Part shown: positions 24,301-37,101 of the stretch, one piece after another | Layout: every line of letters begins with the position of its first letter | How positions within the stretch are numbered: the first letter of the stretch is position 1 | Origin: Nepenthes gracilis | Taxonomy: Eukaryota; Streptophyta; Magnoliopsida; Caryophyllales; Nepenthaceae | Length of the DNA stretch: 64,000 nucleotides | Direction: 5' to 3' | Assembly: GCA_033239525.1 (NCBI GenBank) | Contig: BSYO01000005.1 | Location: 26,753,341-26,817,340, forward strand | Position numbers and translations under genes: made by a program | Notes under the pieces: model-generated | Database searches by the model: none | Told to the model about the DNA's origin: nothing | What the model saw: the letters and a program-made list of their open reading frames with translations, nothing else

Positions 24301-27300
24301 GCAGAGAATGTACAAAATAATTCAGTTGTCATCACAACATTCAGTCAAGTTCGAAAACATGTTAGCAGTATTACCAGCAGGGTCAAGTGTGTGCCTGAAT
24401 ATGTTGATTGTACCTTTGTCTTTAACAAAGAAAAAACCAAATGAATCTATAAATTTCCCAACTTGACAGTCAAGAACTTCGTCCAAACAAAATTATGAAA
24501 CGGGAAAAACCACAAAAGCCAGTTGTTATTTGCAGGTACATTTTTTGTTGGTGCAAACAGCTTATATGAAATTGAAATAAAGAACTTCCAAACAATCTAG
24601 AAATTGATCACACACCTAGCAATGTCGTAAAGGCAACATACTGTAATCTCTGAAGATGAATAGGTATTTCATTTGCAATGTCATGATGAATTATCGGGAA
24701 AAATGGTGGCCAATTCTTCTCCTCGAGAACAATTCCAGCTGCAGTGTGCGAGTAACAATTGATTTAAATTCATGGCAAATATATAAAAACTAAATTCTGA
24801 AAGAACTGAATAGCAGAAACGTCAGCAAAGCACTAGTAAATAAGATACCAAGTGAAGGATCTCTAAGACTAGTCCCAATAATACTCCCAATTTATTCAAG
24901 AAGCAAAATAAAGGAAAAGGAAATATAAAGACATATCACTCTAGAAAGACAATGATGTCAACTATAACGAAAGCCTTTCATGGTGAATGACAAAGAAAAT
25001 ATTTTCACTTGCTATCCCACAAAAAAAAGAAAAAAAAAGGATGAGAGGTCCCAATGGTGTAAAAATAATCAATGAAACAGAGTTACAAGATTTAACAGAT
25101 GAGAATTTACCTCGTGCTGCAGCCTCTTCTCTCCTTCTAACTTCCTGCATGGCATTAATAATGCTGATCAAAAGGGAAGCACCCAATGCTAGACATTTTA
25201 AGAACAATATGTACCCATTTATGGTATCAAACTCATGACAAGGCTGATTCAATCCTAATACAGGCACACAGGCATGAGTATTAGAATGGATGGGACTCTG
25301 GGAAGGAATCAAGCACAATGGAAACACTCCAATCTTCACGGCAATGTAACAGATTATCATTGTCACAACTTATTCTGTATCTCAGTTGCAAAAAGGATTC
25401 AAATAAGACAGCACCTCCTTCACAGTCACATCCACATGACATGCTGTGCTGACAAAATGATATGAAACCACATGCAAGATGAACATAACCAAAAGGTAAT
25501 TTTCTGACTTTTCCATGTCAATATCTAACAATACTAATAAAATATGGAATAATGATTAAAGAAAAAATGTATAACTCGTATTGTTAGTTATAAAAAGAGC
25601 TTAATGAAGCAAGAAAGCTGAGGGAGTTCTATGGTGAAGAACAAGGCATTGCTAATGTCCACATTTGAGAATTTCCACTACGTGGGCACATATCGTTAGT
25701 TATAAAAAATGTATAACTCATATTATGAGTCAAAAAGAACTTAACAAAGCAAGTAAGCTGAGGGAGTTTTGCGGTGAAGGATATGACCACATTTGGGAAT
25801 TTTCACTATATGGGCACATATTATTAGTTAATAAAAAACAAAAACTCATATGTTTGAGAATTCCAGCAGAAAATACCTGTTCCCTCTTTCTCAACTCTGC
25901 CTCTTTAGCTTGGAGTTCCTTCTCTTTCTTTTTTAAATCCTATATTCAAAATAAAAATAGTAATTACATAGTCAAAGAAAAAATACCAATATTACAGACT
26001 AGCAAATCATTCAACTGGAAAATTTGCAATTACCTGCGCTGAATCAAGAGGAATATCAATAGTAGCAGTTGGATTGTAGAAATCAGCAGGCTCAGGAGGA
26101 AGTGGAGAAAGCCTTGAATTTGTGACAGCAGGAACACTTACTGGATTCTAACACAGGAACATATCGTCAGAAATTCATTCGAACCAAGAAAATACATGAG
26201 TCCCCAATTACTCCATCACAATCAACAATGCACTTCAATTCTGAGCATCTAGAGGTTGTTGAGTTTTTTGTCACTCCATTGTGGGTAACTTAACAAACAG
26301 AATGTCAACGGAGGATTCGCATGAGACTTGTGCTAGGATCGGAATGTTTGCGGATGTGAAGCAGTCGAAGGAAGCCGGTCGGCTGGGCAGCGAGAGGCCG
26401 GCCAGACAATAGGAGGCCGACCGGATAGAAGAAAAAGTTGGCCAAGGAGGCCGGCCGTTGAGAGGAGAACGGCCAGGAGCAGCCAGGCCAGTGTGATCGA
26501 GATGGGATGAGGCCGGCCGGAGAGGTCGACCAATGGCGCTGATGCGAAGAGGCAACCAAGCAATGCCAATTCAGAGGGGATGACCTGGAGGAGCAGGTAG
26601 ACGGCTTTGCAAAGAAGGCACCGGGCTTTGCAGAGCAGGTAGCCGACTTTGCAGAATAGGTAGCCGACTTGCAGAGCATATGCCGTCTGTGAGAAAGCAC
26701 AAGAACTGGTAAAAACATAGAAAACGACAAAGCTAGCGTGACAAATCCTCTATAAGATCAAGGCAGGTGAGCAGGTAGGATATTGGCCAGGCGTCATTAT
26801 AAAGCGTACTCTGGCGCTTCAAAGATTTATGCGGAATGTAGTAGAAACAAAGTGCAGAAGAGAGCCTTCGCAGTTCGCCGTTCACCACCACACTTTGTAA
26901 AATTAAAGAGTAGAAATCGCCACAAGTGAGACAAAGGAGAGAAGAAAAGGAACAAAAAAAAAGAGAAGAATGTTCCCTTGCTCTTACTCTAGAGTTTCTT
27001 GCTCTGTCACGGGTCGGTTGTAGATACTCTATCTTTGAGGTTTGTATAATCAAATTTTACATAGTAGAGATTTTTCGGAGTTTGTCCCATATTTTTTCCC
27101 TTGATTAAAAAGGGTTTTCCATGTTAAAGATCATTGTGCATTTTTGTATTCCTTGTACTCACATTCTTGGTGGCCGATGGCTAACGGGGGATTCGGGTTT
27201 TTTCGCTACACCGGGTCAGGTGCATCCGGGTTGAATCCCATCAGAGGTCTCATTGAAAGCAATCAGAGATTCAGAAGCAAATGTATAGCATTTGAATTAC

Positions 27301-28344
27301 AGGTAGACAAATCAGACCAAGATTCACAATGTCTCACCTTTTTCTCGTGTGTTAATTTTCTCACTCCAGGAGCAGACATGGAAATTGATGAGTGTATCTG
27401 GTTGATTAACTAAAATCACCAAGCACAAGCAGCCATGGATGGATATAGCTTCCCAAAAAAGTCTAATATATAGAGGATCTGAGGCTAATTACCGAATAGA
27501 CCCAAGAACTTGTTTGGTTATGTCTGTAACCCATTTCATATGTAATGGAAATAATATTTATTCTACCAGGTAAAGGTCTCCGTCGATTTTTCTGACATTA
27601 GCTTCACAAAGAGAAGATGAATAATTTTAGCTGTTTATGTTATGTTATACATAGTCATGGCATCCACTAATCCATAGTTTTATTATCTTTGTTTTTTTTA
27701 TTGCAAAGAGAAAATGAAAGAAAAAGGAACACCTACTGTTGTATAAAATGCGCCACCACCAAGGTTTGACTGGCCGAATCTTTTGCCTCTCGTTGCTGAC
27801 TCCTGGTAATGGCACAATTTATTAAATCAGAAAAGACATAGATCCATTATAAGCAGAAAAGGCATTGCAAAACGGACTAAAAAGAAGCTCCGTTAGTAGA
27901 AGAACATAGAATCACATATTTGATGATAGCTGCATGTCCAACTATCTTAGAAGCCTAAATTAGCAATTTGATCTAAAAAATTGAGCAATTATAGTCTCCA
28001 AACTCTACTACACAAACTTCAAAGATGTAGACTTTTTTGGTCATAAAAAGATGTAGACTTTCAGTTATACTCTCTCAATTACACAAAAAAGAAAAGAAGA
28101 GAAAAGATGAGATCTGATGATTACATCACAGAAACCAAATAACCCTATCTAAATCAATTACAACAGACGACTGAAGTCAACTCGTGAAATTAATAGAACT
28201 ATCAACTTTAATTACCTTGTAAAAAGAAAAGATCACGTCAATTCAATTATAGGTTAAAAAGAAAGATTATAGGCCAGGGAGACTTACAGAGAAGGGATTA
28301 ACTTCTTCTTCATCGAAAGGGTTTGGATCGTAACGACCGGCCAT
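21358..28344 (-). CDS. SCAMP-B, secretory carrier-associated membrane protein
   Basis: Thirteen coding exons: 28,344-28,288; 27,802-27,737; 26,147-26,034; 25,939-25,877; 25,144-25,111; 24,738-24,616; 23,501-23,439; 23,333-23,240; 23,146-23,101; 23,003-22,936; 22,635-22,587; 21,865-21,800; 21,444-21,358. All have GT-AG borders and phases that join into 309 residues with no stop. The start ATG at 28,344 gives the plant SCAMP N-terminus, with NPF motifs at residues 8-10 and 16-18 that in this family bind EH-domain endocytic proteins. Residues 80-111 form a charged coiled-coil region ([13 protein letters not shown]...). Four membrane segments lie near 142-168, 178-197, 211-236 and 258-281. The conserved cytosolic loop [10 protein letters not shown] is at 196-205. 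SCAMPs are tetraspanning proteins of the trans-Golgi network, secretory vesicles and plasma membrane, acting in vesicle traffic. Length fits the family (about 280-300). It is probably the functional copy. Confidence 0.93.
21918..22170. repeat. Insertion of about 250 bp in SCAMP-B intron 11
   Basis: The flanks 'attccaattac' and 'ctcctccttcagc' are adjacent in SCAMP-A (about 4,318-4,340) but separated here. The inserted DNA has a C/A-rich part (22,060-22,150, many 'cccccacc' words). Its class is unknown. Confidence 0.6.
25569..25845. repeat. Tandem duplication (~140 bp unit) in SCAMP-B intron 4
   Basis: Two diverged copies, about 25,569-25,705 and 25,706-25,845, share gtataactc, gaacttaa-aaagcaag, aagctgagggagtt, ccacatttg and gggcacatat. 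There is no coding capacity. The corresponding part of SCAMP-A is missing. Confidence 0.75.
26257..27243 (+). mobile_element. Solo LTR in SCAMP-B intron 2
   Basis: A 987 bp insertion starting TGTTGAGTTTTTTGTC and ending GGTTGAATCCCATCA, with a perfect 5 bp target duplication GAGGT (26,252-26,256 and 27,244-27,248). A TATA-like cattataaag lies near 26,793, and a 'gggttttccatgttaaag' stretch near 27,111 is typical of the 3' part of Copia LTRs, suggesting plus orientation. It has no element coding region and is unrelated in sequence to the TGATG...CATCA family. ORFs of 141 and 106 codons on its minus strand are proline/serine-rich and resemble nothing known. Confidence 0.75.
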
Positions 28345-28750
28345 TTGATTCACTGATACTCAATCGCCAAGACGCTTAATATATTCGGAACGAATTTTTT
28401 TGCACAGAGAGACAGAGAGGAAGACAGATGATGAGAAGAATTGAAGCCGAGAACTGCATATAAACTAAGAAGAAAGTTGGAAGCTCGGGCTAGAGAGAGA
28501 TAGGTTTAGAGAAAGAGTGAGCGGGTCTATGGTCTGCTAAAGAATTTGGAAATGGACGACTTTTCACACAGAGAAATAGAGAGAGAGAGAGAGAGGAGGC
28601 GGGGCGGGCAACCTTCGAGATTCAACGTGACGCACCAGCCCCGTGTTTTAATGATAAAATATTTAAAATTATTTTTATTTTTTTTATTATGCTTAGAAAT
28701 TTATTGTCAATTTATTATAACATGAATTTTACTCGAAAAATTTTGGAAAA
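28345..28750 (-). promoter_or_regulatory. SCAMP-B 5' leader and proximal promoter
   Basis: It corresponds to 17,217-17,600 of SCAMP-A. A (GA)n tract at 28,577-28,595 becomes a CT-rich leader on the coding strand. The start of transcription is not determinable. Confidence 0.5.
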
Positions 28751-28972
28751 AAAAAATAATATCAATGTAAACTATATAAAAATACGTTGTAATACATAAA
28801 ATTACAATCTAAAAATGTTAAAATAAAAGACTATATTAGAGTTTATACATATTGTACCTACTATACTATATATAATATAATGCAGTGCAATCCTTGCACA
28901 TTGTGAAAGCTTTATACCCAAAAAAAAAAATTATGTAGTAAATAAAATTATTTTTAAACTTAAAATTAGAAA

Positions 28973-29939
28973 TGATGCACATCTAAAAAAAATTAATATG
29001 ACCCAATTTTTAAATAACTCGTATTCAAACGTGATCTGAAATTTTAAACTGATTTTTTATGTATCATAAATAAAAATAAAAAATAAAAGGGATCTCAAAA
29101 AAAAATCTTCTAAAAATTTCTTCAATATTTAAATAAATAAAATATTTTAAATAATTGATTAAATAAATAAAGAGTATTAATATAGTTAGAGAGAGATTAT
29201 TGGGTCTAGTACGTCAAGCAAGGAATTTAAAACCTGTCCAAGTCATATAGTTTCTTCAGGGTTAGAAGAATCTTATTATTTATATTATCTATTTCTATAA
29301 TCTTATTCAAGTCTTATATTTCTTACAAGCCTATTTGAGCTTAGATCTGCAATGGGTCTATTCAGTTTCTAAATATGGACTTATTTAACTCGAGTAGCTT
29401 GCTGTAACTTATAGTAACAAAGCAACTACTGTACAATCATTATAATAGTGATCGCGGGTAACACCATTCAGTTGAAGGACCTGGGAGCGAACCTTGAGTG
29501 GATTTCGATAAGTAATGGCAATGACATCCAACAACTACGATTGACGGACATAGATTGCCGAAGCAAGGAGAATGGGAGCCAATGCGGGTTCAACACACAA
29601 TCGCGTGAAGTGAGTTAGGCAGCAGTCACAATCGGTGATGTGGCAAAAAGTCCTAGACACAGGACTAGCCAAAGCCTAGGCAGGTGGTTGAAAGTATAGA
29701 TACAGTTGATATAAAGAATGAACGTGTCAGTAAAAATACCGTCAAGTTTAAACAATAAAAACTCAGTACACAAAAGGTTATATCTGATTGGCTCGTTTAT
29801 TTCAAGTTAATTTTTAGTCGTTTATCAACTTACTCAGGTCCTTAATTTTTTTTCATCTAGGTTATTTATATATTCTTATTCAAGTCTTCCACTTTTTTCA
29901 TCTTGGTTAACTTTTGTGGATCCATTTTATTAGAACCCA
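28973..29939. mobile_element. Insertion of 967 bp upstream of SCAMP-B, possible solo LTR
   Basis: The flanks are contiguous in SCAMP-A (17,920-17,930). It begins TGATGCACATC and ends TTAGAACCCA, so it has TG...CA ends. The flanking five bases are agaaa and ataaa, a possible target duplication with one mismatch, followed by a longer A run than in SCAMP-A. The first bases resemble the outer end of the TGATG...CATCA family, but the rest does not align clearly. Confidence 0.45.
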
Positions 29940-31279
29940 ATAAAAAAATATTTTATTTGTTGATTTGTTTTTTATTAAAATTTTTAATGAAATAAAATAA
30001 AATTTAAGCATGTTTCTAGAAGTTCAGCAAGGTGAGTGGACTTTGAATGAAATTACGGAATGTTCAGATTTGGGAGAGTCGTTTATTTTAAGCTGCAACA
30101 GGAAGAGATTTCTAATGTGAACACCGCCGCTCAAAATGCATTACGCTTCGTTTAAATTCCATCCGCATAACACAATAATACAATGTTTTCTCTCATTTTA
30201 ATTACTCGTAATTTTAGTTTAATTAGCATGATTTAATTTGAATATCAGATGTTAAATTACTAAACATATTTTATTTTTTTGATATCTTATTTTAATTTAT
30301 GATGTATAAGATCCAAATTAAATTCCAAGAGCCTGATTTGATTACTCTTAGATTAATTTTAAATTTATTGTACATATTAAATATACTATGTGGTTTCAAC
30401 AAATTATCCACAGATAGTGCGAGACTAATAAAAAATTTAAGTAGGATTCTATTTTTTTAAATAAAAATGGCATAATTACTTATCAAAAAAAGCACGTATT
30501 TCTTTAGTTAATTGGTCTAGGTGAGATCTTTTATGTAGCCTTCATATTGGTATCAATTGGGGTTATTCTGATAGTAACTAGTTATAATTATGATAAGAAA
30601 TGATATTTATTTTTGGTAAGCTTAGTATATGAAAATGATTTTTATATCCCTTTCTTCTGATGGTTAGGACATCATCTCTTCATATCAAATTTCTGAATCA
30701 ATATTTAGTATTTTATTTTTAATTTAATTTTAATTTCAATATAACACAACGCCATAAAATTATTATGGGTTAGCTCACCAAATCAATAAGCCTTTTTACC
30801 CTACCTCATATCTATACCCATTTCACACCAAGAAGATATAAAAATTAATTATTTAAGACTAATTCGTCAATCTCATTATCATACAGATCAATCTGTATAA
30901 TACTATAACTAACTCGTTAAGTATTTAGTTCAAAAGGCATATTTACTAGAATAAAATATGAATAAATTGACAGAAGGTCCACGCAAATAATGAGACATAC
31001 GATTTAATTGTTGCAAGTGAAAAATCTTATGAAAACTTATATGCCATAAATCATTTAAGAGAGACAGACAGTCCTAAATTAATATAATTTTGTACCCAAA
31101 CCACTCCATCATCCCCATTTGCCACACCTACTCCCACAGCCAGATACCCGATTATGGAGTACTACATAAATAAAATTGACTTGTAAGCTGCAAGAATTTA
31201 AAAATAGGCTATGTTTTAACTTGCTAAGCTTCTCAAATAAGGCACTAAGATCTCTGACAATGATACTATATAGAGCACA
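29940..31279. other. AT-rich spacer
   Basis: The first 200 bp match the SCAMP-A 5' flank (17,925-18,112). The remainder shows no exon, repeat border or RNA gene that I can support. Confidence 0.5.
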
Positions 31280-31289
31280 GTAGTTTTAC

Positions 31290-31690
31290 GGATTGGGGGA
31301 TGTTGCTTTGCCTGGCAAAGCAGTGTCCCCTGCTTTGCCCTTTTGGGCCGTCGGATTAAATCGACGGCCTAGATTTTTCTTTTTTTTAAATGTTAGAAAC
31401 AACAGATTTGGGCCATCCGTTAGCCGACGGCCCGGATTTTAAATTTGTTTTAAAATCTGAGCTGTCAGTTTTAATGTGAAGATCCAACGGCCCAGATTTC
31501 AATACGATCGGGCTCGTCGGATCTTTGACACATAGACGGTCGAGATTTATCTTCGATATAAAAAATAAGAAATATCTGGGCCGTCGATTTCGAGACATGT
31601 GGACGGCCCAGATCGAGATTTGAAAATTTTGAAAAAAATCCCCCGATTTCGTCTTCCCCCTCCCTCCCTCACTTTCCCAAACCGTTTCTC
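31290..31690 (+). repeat. Left terminal inverted repeat of the MULE
   Basis: It begins GGATTGGGGGATG and aligns in reverse complement with 36,715-37,101, sharing ctgctttgcccttt, aaatgttagaaacaacagat and gatcgagatttgaaa. It has seven or so 'gggccgtcg'-like words spaced through it. A (TC)n tract follows at 31,742-31,800. Confidence 0.85.
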
Positions 31691-34270
31691 TGAAAATCCT
31701 AATCCTCTCAGTCACTCTCTCGCTGTTGCCGCCGCGCGCCCGTTTCTCTCTCTCTCACTTTCTCAAGCACTCACCGTCGACTCTCTCTCTCTCTCTCTCT
31801 AACTCACTAATTGATACACTCACCACTAACTAATGCCGTTTCTGACGGTGACTTGGTGATGCCTGTATCACTAATCCTCGTCGTAGCCGTTCTCTCTCTG
31901 TCTCTCACTTTCTCAAGCCCTTTTGTCCCTGTTGCCTCTATCTGTATATCTCATTTGATTTTTTTCTTTCACAAAATTTGGCGAAAAAAAAATATTGTCA
32001 ATATTTGTGCCATTAATAAATTTTTTTTACCATTACAACGATTGAAAAAGAAAAATTATAAAGTTTAATAGAGATGGGATTTGGGACCGTGGTCATCGGC
32101 GGTGGTCATTGGAGATGGAAATCCAGTTAAGAAATATTTTGTCCATTGCATTTGTGCTGAATGTTGCTTTTTGCGGATGGTGGCCATTGGCAATGGCAGT
32201 GGTGGTCGTGGTGGTGGGGAGTGGATGCTGATGGGCATGGGGTTAAAGCAAATTACTTGATTTTTCATACTAATTTGGCCTATTACACTCTTATTTTTCA
32301 AACTAATTTAAAAAATATATTTCACATATGTATTTTTGATATCATATTCTTATTATTAGTTGGAGTTTATATACGGACGAACGTTTCTCGATCCGCTCTG
32401 CGTATGACCTTTTTCGGGCTCCTAAAGATCTGCGTATGACATGTTTCTTGATCAGATTAGCTGGCGATGACGTTTCTCGGTTTTCTTTGGGTTCTCTCTC
32501 TTTATTATCTCTTTATTTCCAAAAAAAAAAGAAAAGGTCTTGACCATCCGGTGTGCATTTCGGTTATTCTAGGTTTTTTCTTATCCAAAAAAAAAATTAT
32601 TTTGGACCATTCGGTGTGCTTCTCCAGCACTTTTGGGCTTACTCTCTTTCCTCAAATTTTTTTTATTATTATAATTGTTGTTTTATTATTTGCTGGTGGA
32701 TTGGCTGGGTGTGGCTTTTCTACATACTCTCCTGCCAACGCATCGTCGGTATTTCCTCTGGCTCGGACGATTTTATTGGCTTGTGCGGACTCAGATTTCC
32801 TGCTGAATATGTGAGGATCCTAGCCATGGTGACGGCCTTGGGCACCGATCCATCACTGGTTGATTGTCGTTTTACTATGACGAGCCGGATTTCAAGATAG
32901 TTTGGTTGATTTTAGTTATTATTAATATCAATAATGTGTGTTTGTGCTGTTTATCAAAGCAGCATAAGAAAAATATGCCTTCAAAACTGTGTATACTATA
33001 TATTTAAGTATATTTATATAAATAATATTATTAATTGAGTAAAAGTTTAAAAAATATAAAAAAGGGCAAAAATATTAATCATCTAAATTTTAAATATTTG
33101 TAGAGATAATTAATATGTAAAATTTAATACGCTAAAAGTGAAAAGTTTAAAAAATGACACAGTGTAGCTAATTAAGTTGATTATGGATCTCGCAAGTCTC
33201 GACGAACCCGTCCTTACGATTTACTAATATATTTTTAATTAATAAAAATAATATTTATATAATGATCTCCTAATTAAAATCAGTAGATCAACGTAATTAT
33301 TAGTTGAACTGAATCTAAAATCATTCTACATAATAATCTACAAAAATTTTGACAGAATTTCATCTAAAATTGGACAAAAATAAAAAATACAGCCTGTTAA
33401 TAGTCCTATAGATTATAAGAAATAATAGAAACACAAAATTTATTCAATTTACATCCATAACACATTTGAATACCCATCACTACACCACCGGATTACAATC
33501 TAATACAAAATTTTTCGCTACAGATTTATTCTTACCCATATAAAGTCATATACATTAAACTAAATACAAATAATCAATAAAGTCGTGCAACGCTGTTGCA
33601 TCATGCCCAATTAACACATCCACTTCCTTCCAAAAGGATGCCAGTGCCTTTCGCTGGCTTGGTACTGCTCGATACTCCCATTGTCACCCCTAGAAGAGAA
33701 TAATATATCAAAGGGGAACAAAGATCATCAATTAAATTGAAATACTGAAATTTTATACCAACTGATAAAATTGGTTACAAATAATCAATCAAGGGGAAAT
33801 AGTACCGCTTGGCCTCTTCTGGCTACAAAGTAAACATATTGATGCTTGTAATGAGAATTGGTAATGGTATTTGTTTCCCCTTCAAGAATTCTCCTCGTGA
33901 TTATGTATCCTCGAGTCTTTGTATCTTCCGTGGGTACGAATCTCGCAACAGCTTGATTCGAGCTGAGCAAAATGTACACACTAAGCCTGCATCAATTGAG
34001 GTGGTGTGGTACTTTCTATTCCAACATGCTGAAATAATGAAATATCAGGGAATATATAGTTTACCTTAATTTGCTTCCTAAGCTACTTCCTAAACGAATA
34101 AGATTACAAGTAGAAATACAATGTCCAAAAATAAATAAAAAATAATAAGATTAAAATAATGTCCAAAAAACGATAGTTGCTAGGAAAGAAATCCCTCATA
34201 TTTAAATCACATCTCAAGTGGGTCTTTAGATTACTATTTAAGCTTTCCGATAATTGTGTGCTTTATATGC
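31691..34270. other. MULE interior without a recognised gene
   Basis: It contains CT-rich DNA and short open frames with no recognisable motif. It may include a 3' part of the transposase gene too decayed to read, or unrelated captured DNA. Confidence 0.4.
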
Positions 34271-34279
34271 CCAATGTGA

Positions 34280-35215
34280 AGACATTTTTCATATAACATA
34301 ACGCCCACTTAAAACATATACTATACATGCCTTCTAGCCATAAAAGTGCACGGGAAGCTTTTTCATTGGAGACCATTGTAGCCATGCAAGTTCAAAATCT
34401 ACGGGATGATCAATTCCATTCATATATCTACTAAATTCATGAAATAGTTCTGGATAGGAAGCGAAATGCTTAGTTGCATTTTGTAAAATATGTCATGTAC
34501 ACAAGCCATGAAAAGTACAAGGCATTACCAAACAAATAGTTTTGGCTATAGAGGCATCCTGATCAGTAAAAATAGTAATAGTTGCCTGCCCACCATGACA
34601 TTTCAGAAATGTCTCAAGCAACCACATAAAGGATTCCGTTGTCTCATCATACTGCAAAGCAGCACCAAATACAACCATTTACCGATGATGGCTAAATCCT
34701 GTGAAAACACCGAAAGGCCTCAAACATTTGTTTGTTCCATATGTTATGTCGAATGTCATAATATCCCCAAAGGTTGCATAATCAGTAACTATCTCCGCAT
34801 CAGCTCAGAAAATATTAGTAATCAGGTCATTTGTGTCAAGCTAAAAATCATGATAAAATTATCTATTTTTCATTTTTTGATCGTGAAAGTATGTTAATAT
34901 GGCCCCTGCTTCCCCACACTGCATACTTCGCTGCCTCATAGCTCGAAGGTACAATTTTTGATCTTCTGGCATATATCCAACATTTTTCCTACCACCGGCC
35001 TCCATCACTATTAACTCATGGGTGTCGCAAGGTCTCAAACCGGCATTTTATGCCATCTCAATAACATGACCCTACAAATTTGACACCTCCCTTTGGGACC
35101 TTAGCATATGGTATGTCTCAGGAGGCTCTAGTTCATGATTATGGTCCCCTACGAAATATTTTACAATAACAGTCATATTCTCCCTTATTAACATTCATTC
35201 CATCATAGCAGGACA
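34280..35215 (-). pseudogene. FAR1/MULE transposase pseudogene
   Basis: Read on the minus strand, fragments follow the FAR1-family order. First comes a FAR1-type zinc-binding region ending VGDHNHELEPPE (~35,150). Then a linker with EAGGRKNVGYMPEDQ; then ADAEIVTDYATFGDIMTFD and TYGTNKCLRPFGVFTGF (~34,740-34,810). Next is the MULE catalytic-domain core, with MVVFGAALQYDETTESF (34,678 downward) and TIFTDQDASIAKTI, the latter holding a catalytic-type aspartate. Last is the CTFHGLCT.H helix region. Several in-frame stops and at least one frame shift separate the pieces. The family comprises MULE transposases and the derived FHY3/FAR1 transcription factors. Location inside a MULE with inverted ends favours transposase over a host regulator. 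Confidence 0.85.
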
Positions 35216-36714
35216 CCCACATCTTGTTTCCCAATGCGGTTGTATGACCTACATGCTTTTATCAATTTCACGTTTGCCTTCTTTAGAACAAAAAAATATT
35301 TGAAATATTTCTACGTTAACTTTTTTGGATTTTCTTGCAGCCATTTTTCTCACAGAAAAATCTATTTTTTGACCATATTGTTTTTAAAAATTTCAAGCAT
35401 CATCCATACTCTGAAATGTCATATCAACGGAAGGAGTCCACTCCGCCATTGAATATGAATTTACAAATAATTTTTCTGTATTTACAAATAATCTATTATA
35501 AACAATTTACTAATAATTTTTACTATATACACATTAATCATCTAACATAATCAACATATTTACGATCAGTATATATGTTTCTTATATACAGCTTCACCAA
35601 CAGCATACAGATCTACCGACAGAATAAGCATTAGTATATATATTTTCTATATACCACAACTAACAAAATTACTGTATTTGCCCAAGAAAATATAGATTTA
35701 AATCTGTACACAGTAAAAATTCAGATTTAAATCTATATTTTTTCAAACTGTACACATATTTAACACAAAAATCTAGATTAAAATTAAGGATAATAATCTG
35801 TATACAATATATATACAACCCGATCGGTTCATTTGAAAACTCACAAGCACATTATTTGATCCAAATTTAACTTACAAAAAAATATTACTTATCTCCTTTA
35901 TTTGTAATATCATCATTTATAATCTGGAATAATTTTTCTTAATCTTATCGTTTTCAAAAAAAAAAAAAAACAACACAAATCTAGCCTAGATTTTCTATAC
36001 CCGATCAGTTCAATGAAAAACTCACAAATCCCGATTTAACTTACAAAAAAAAAAAATTACTTATCTCCTTCATTTGTAATATCATCATTTATAATCTAGA
36101 ATAATTTTCTTTTTATCTCATCATTTTCCAAAAAAAAAAAAAATACAAATTTGGGCCGTCGGTTTTCATCCGACGACCTAAATTTTCTATACACAAAACA
36201 TGGATCGGGTAATGTGGAATGGCACAAAGAACACACCCTTATTTTCTATACACAATTTCTGTGCACATCAAACATAAACATGATGTACTGATAATTTTTT
36301 ATTTTTATTTTTTTGAACTTTGTAATGGAAAAGAAAAATCTATTAATGAAACAAATGTAGTTTCATCTGTACACCCAGATCTCAAAAAAATATTACAGGA
36401 AGAAATAAATTAATAATGTATTTTTTTAGATTTTGCGAAGCAAAAAAAATACAAATAGTAACGAAAAAAAATACCATTACCTGCTCTTCGACCTCTCTGT
36501 TTTCTCAAGAATGTACAAATCGGCAGTAAGAAAGGTTGCTGATGAGTATCGGCAACAGTTCTCCGGTCCCTGCCGTCCGATGATTGAGATTCGCAAAGAG
36601 CGGCGACGGCGGGAGGCGACGGCGAGGATTAGGGTCTTCAAAACTGAGACGATAGGTTAGAGCGTTTGAGGAAGTGAGAAATGGTGAGGAGATTAGGATT
36701 CCATTGCGATTGCG
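35216..36714. other. MULE interior, AT-rich
   Basis: Two similar blocks of ~110 bp occur near 35,820-35,950 and 36,000-36,130 (cttatctccttyatttgtaa, atcatcatttataatct), a local duplication. An extra 'gggccgtcgg' word lies at 36,153. No gene is supported. Confidence 0.5.
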
Positions 36715-37101
36715 AGAGAGACGAGAGTGAAAGTGAGAGAGGGAATACGAAATTTGGGGGGCAATTTTCTTAAATTTCAAATCTCGATCTGGGCTGTCCA
36801 TGTGTCTCCAAATTGACGGCCCAAATATTCCTTTTTTTTTATTTCGCAGATTAGTCTCAACCGTCCATATGCTAAAGATCCGACGGCCCAGATTATATCA
36901 AAATCTTTGCCATCGGATCTTCACATTAAAACCGACGGCCCAGATTTAAAAGCTTTTCTAAGATCTGGGCCATTGGTTAACGGACGACCCAGATCTGTTG
37001 TTTCTAACATTTAAAAAAGAATAAAAATCTAGGCCGTCGGTTTGATCCGACGGCCCAAAGGGGCAAAGCAGGGATGCTTTTACCGTAGTTTTACTCAACC
37101 C
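36715..37101 (-). repeat. Right terminal inverted repeat of the MULE
   Basis: It ends ...GAGTAAAACTACGG-type sequence on the minus strand, outermost GGGTTG, and pairs with 31,290-31,690. A shorter copy of the gtagttttac target word (37,085-37,094) lies just inside the end. Confidence 0.85.

Larger units (their letters stand above)
31290..37101 (-). mobile_element. Mutator-like element (MULE) with FAR1-type transposase
   Basis: A 5.8 kb element with ~400 bp terminal inverted repeats and a perfect 10 bp target duplication GTAGTTTTAC (31,280-31,289 and 37,102-37,111). Long inverted ends plus a 9-10 bp duplication are the hallmark of Mutator-like elements, and the internal minus-strand transposase remnant agrees. 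GGGCCGTCGG and close variants recur through both ends. Coding capacity is lost, so the element is not autonomous now. Confidence 0.88.

Noticed and set aside
26305..26730. 141-codon open frame, minus strand
   Set aside because: It lies inside the solo LTR, is overlapped by other frames and has no recognisable domain.
36433..36801. Small frames near the right MULE end
   Set aside because: Arginine/serine-rich translation of GA/CT-rich terminal repeat; no family resemblance.
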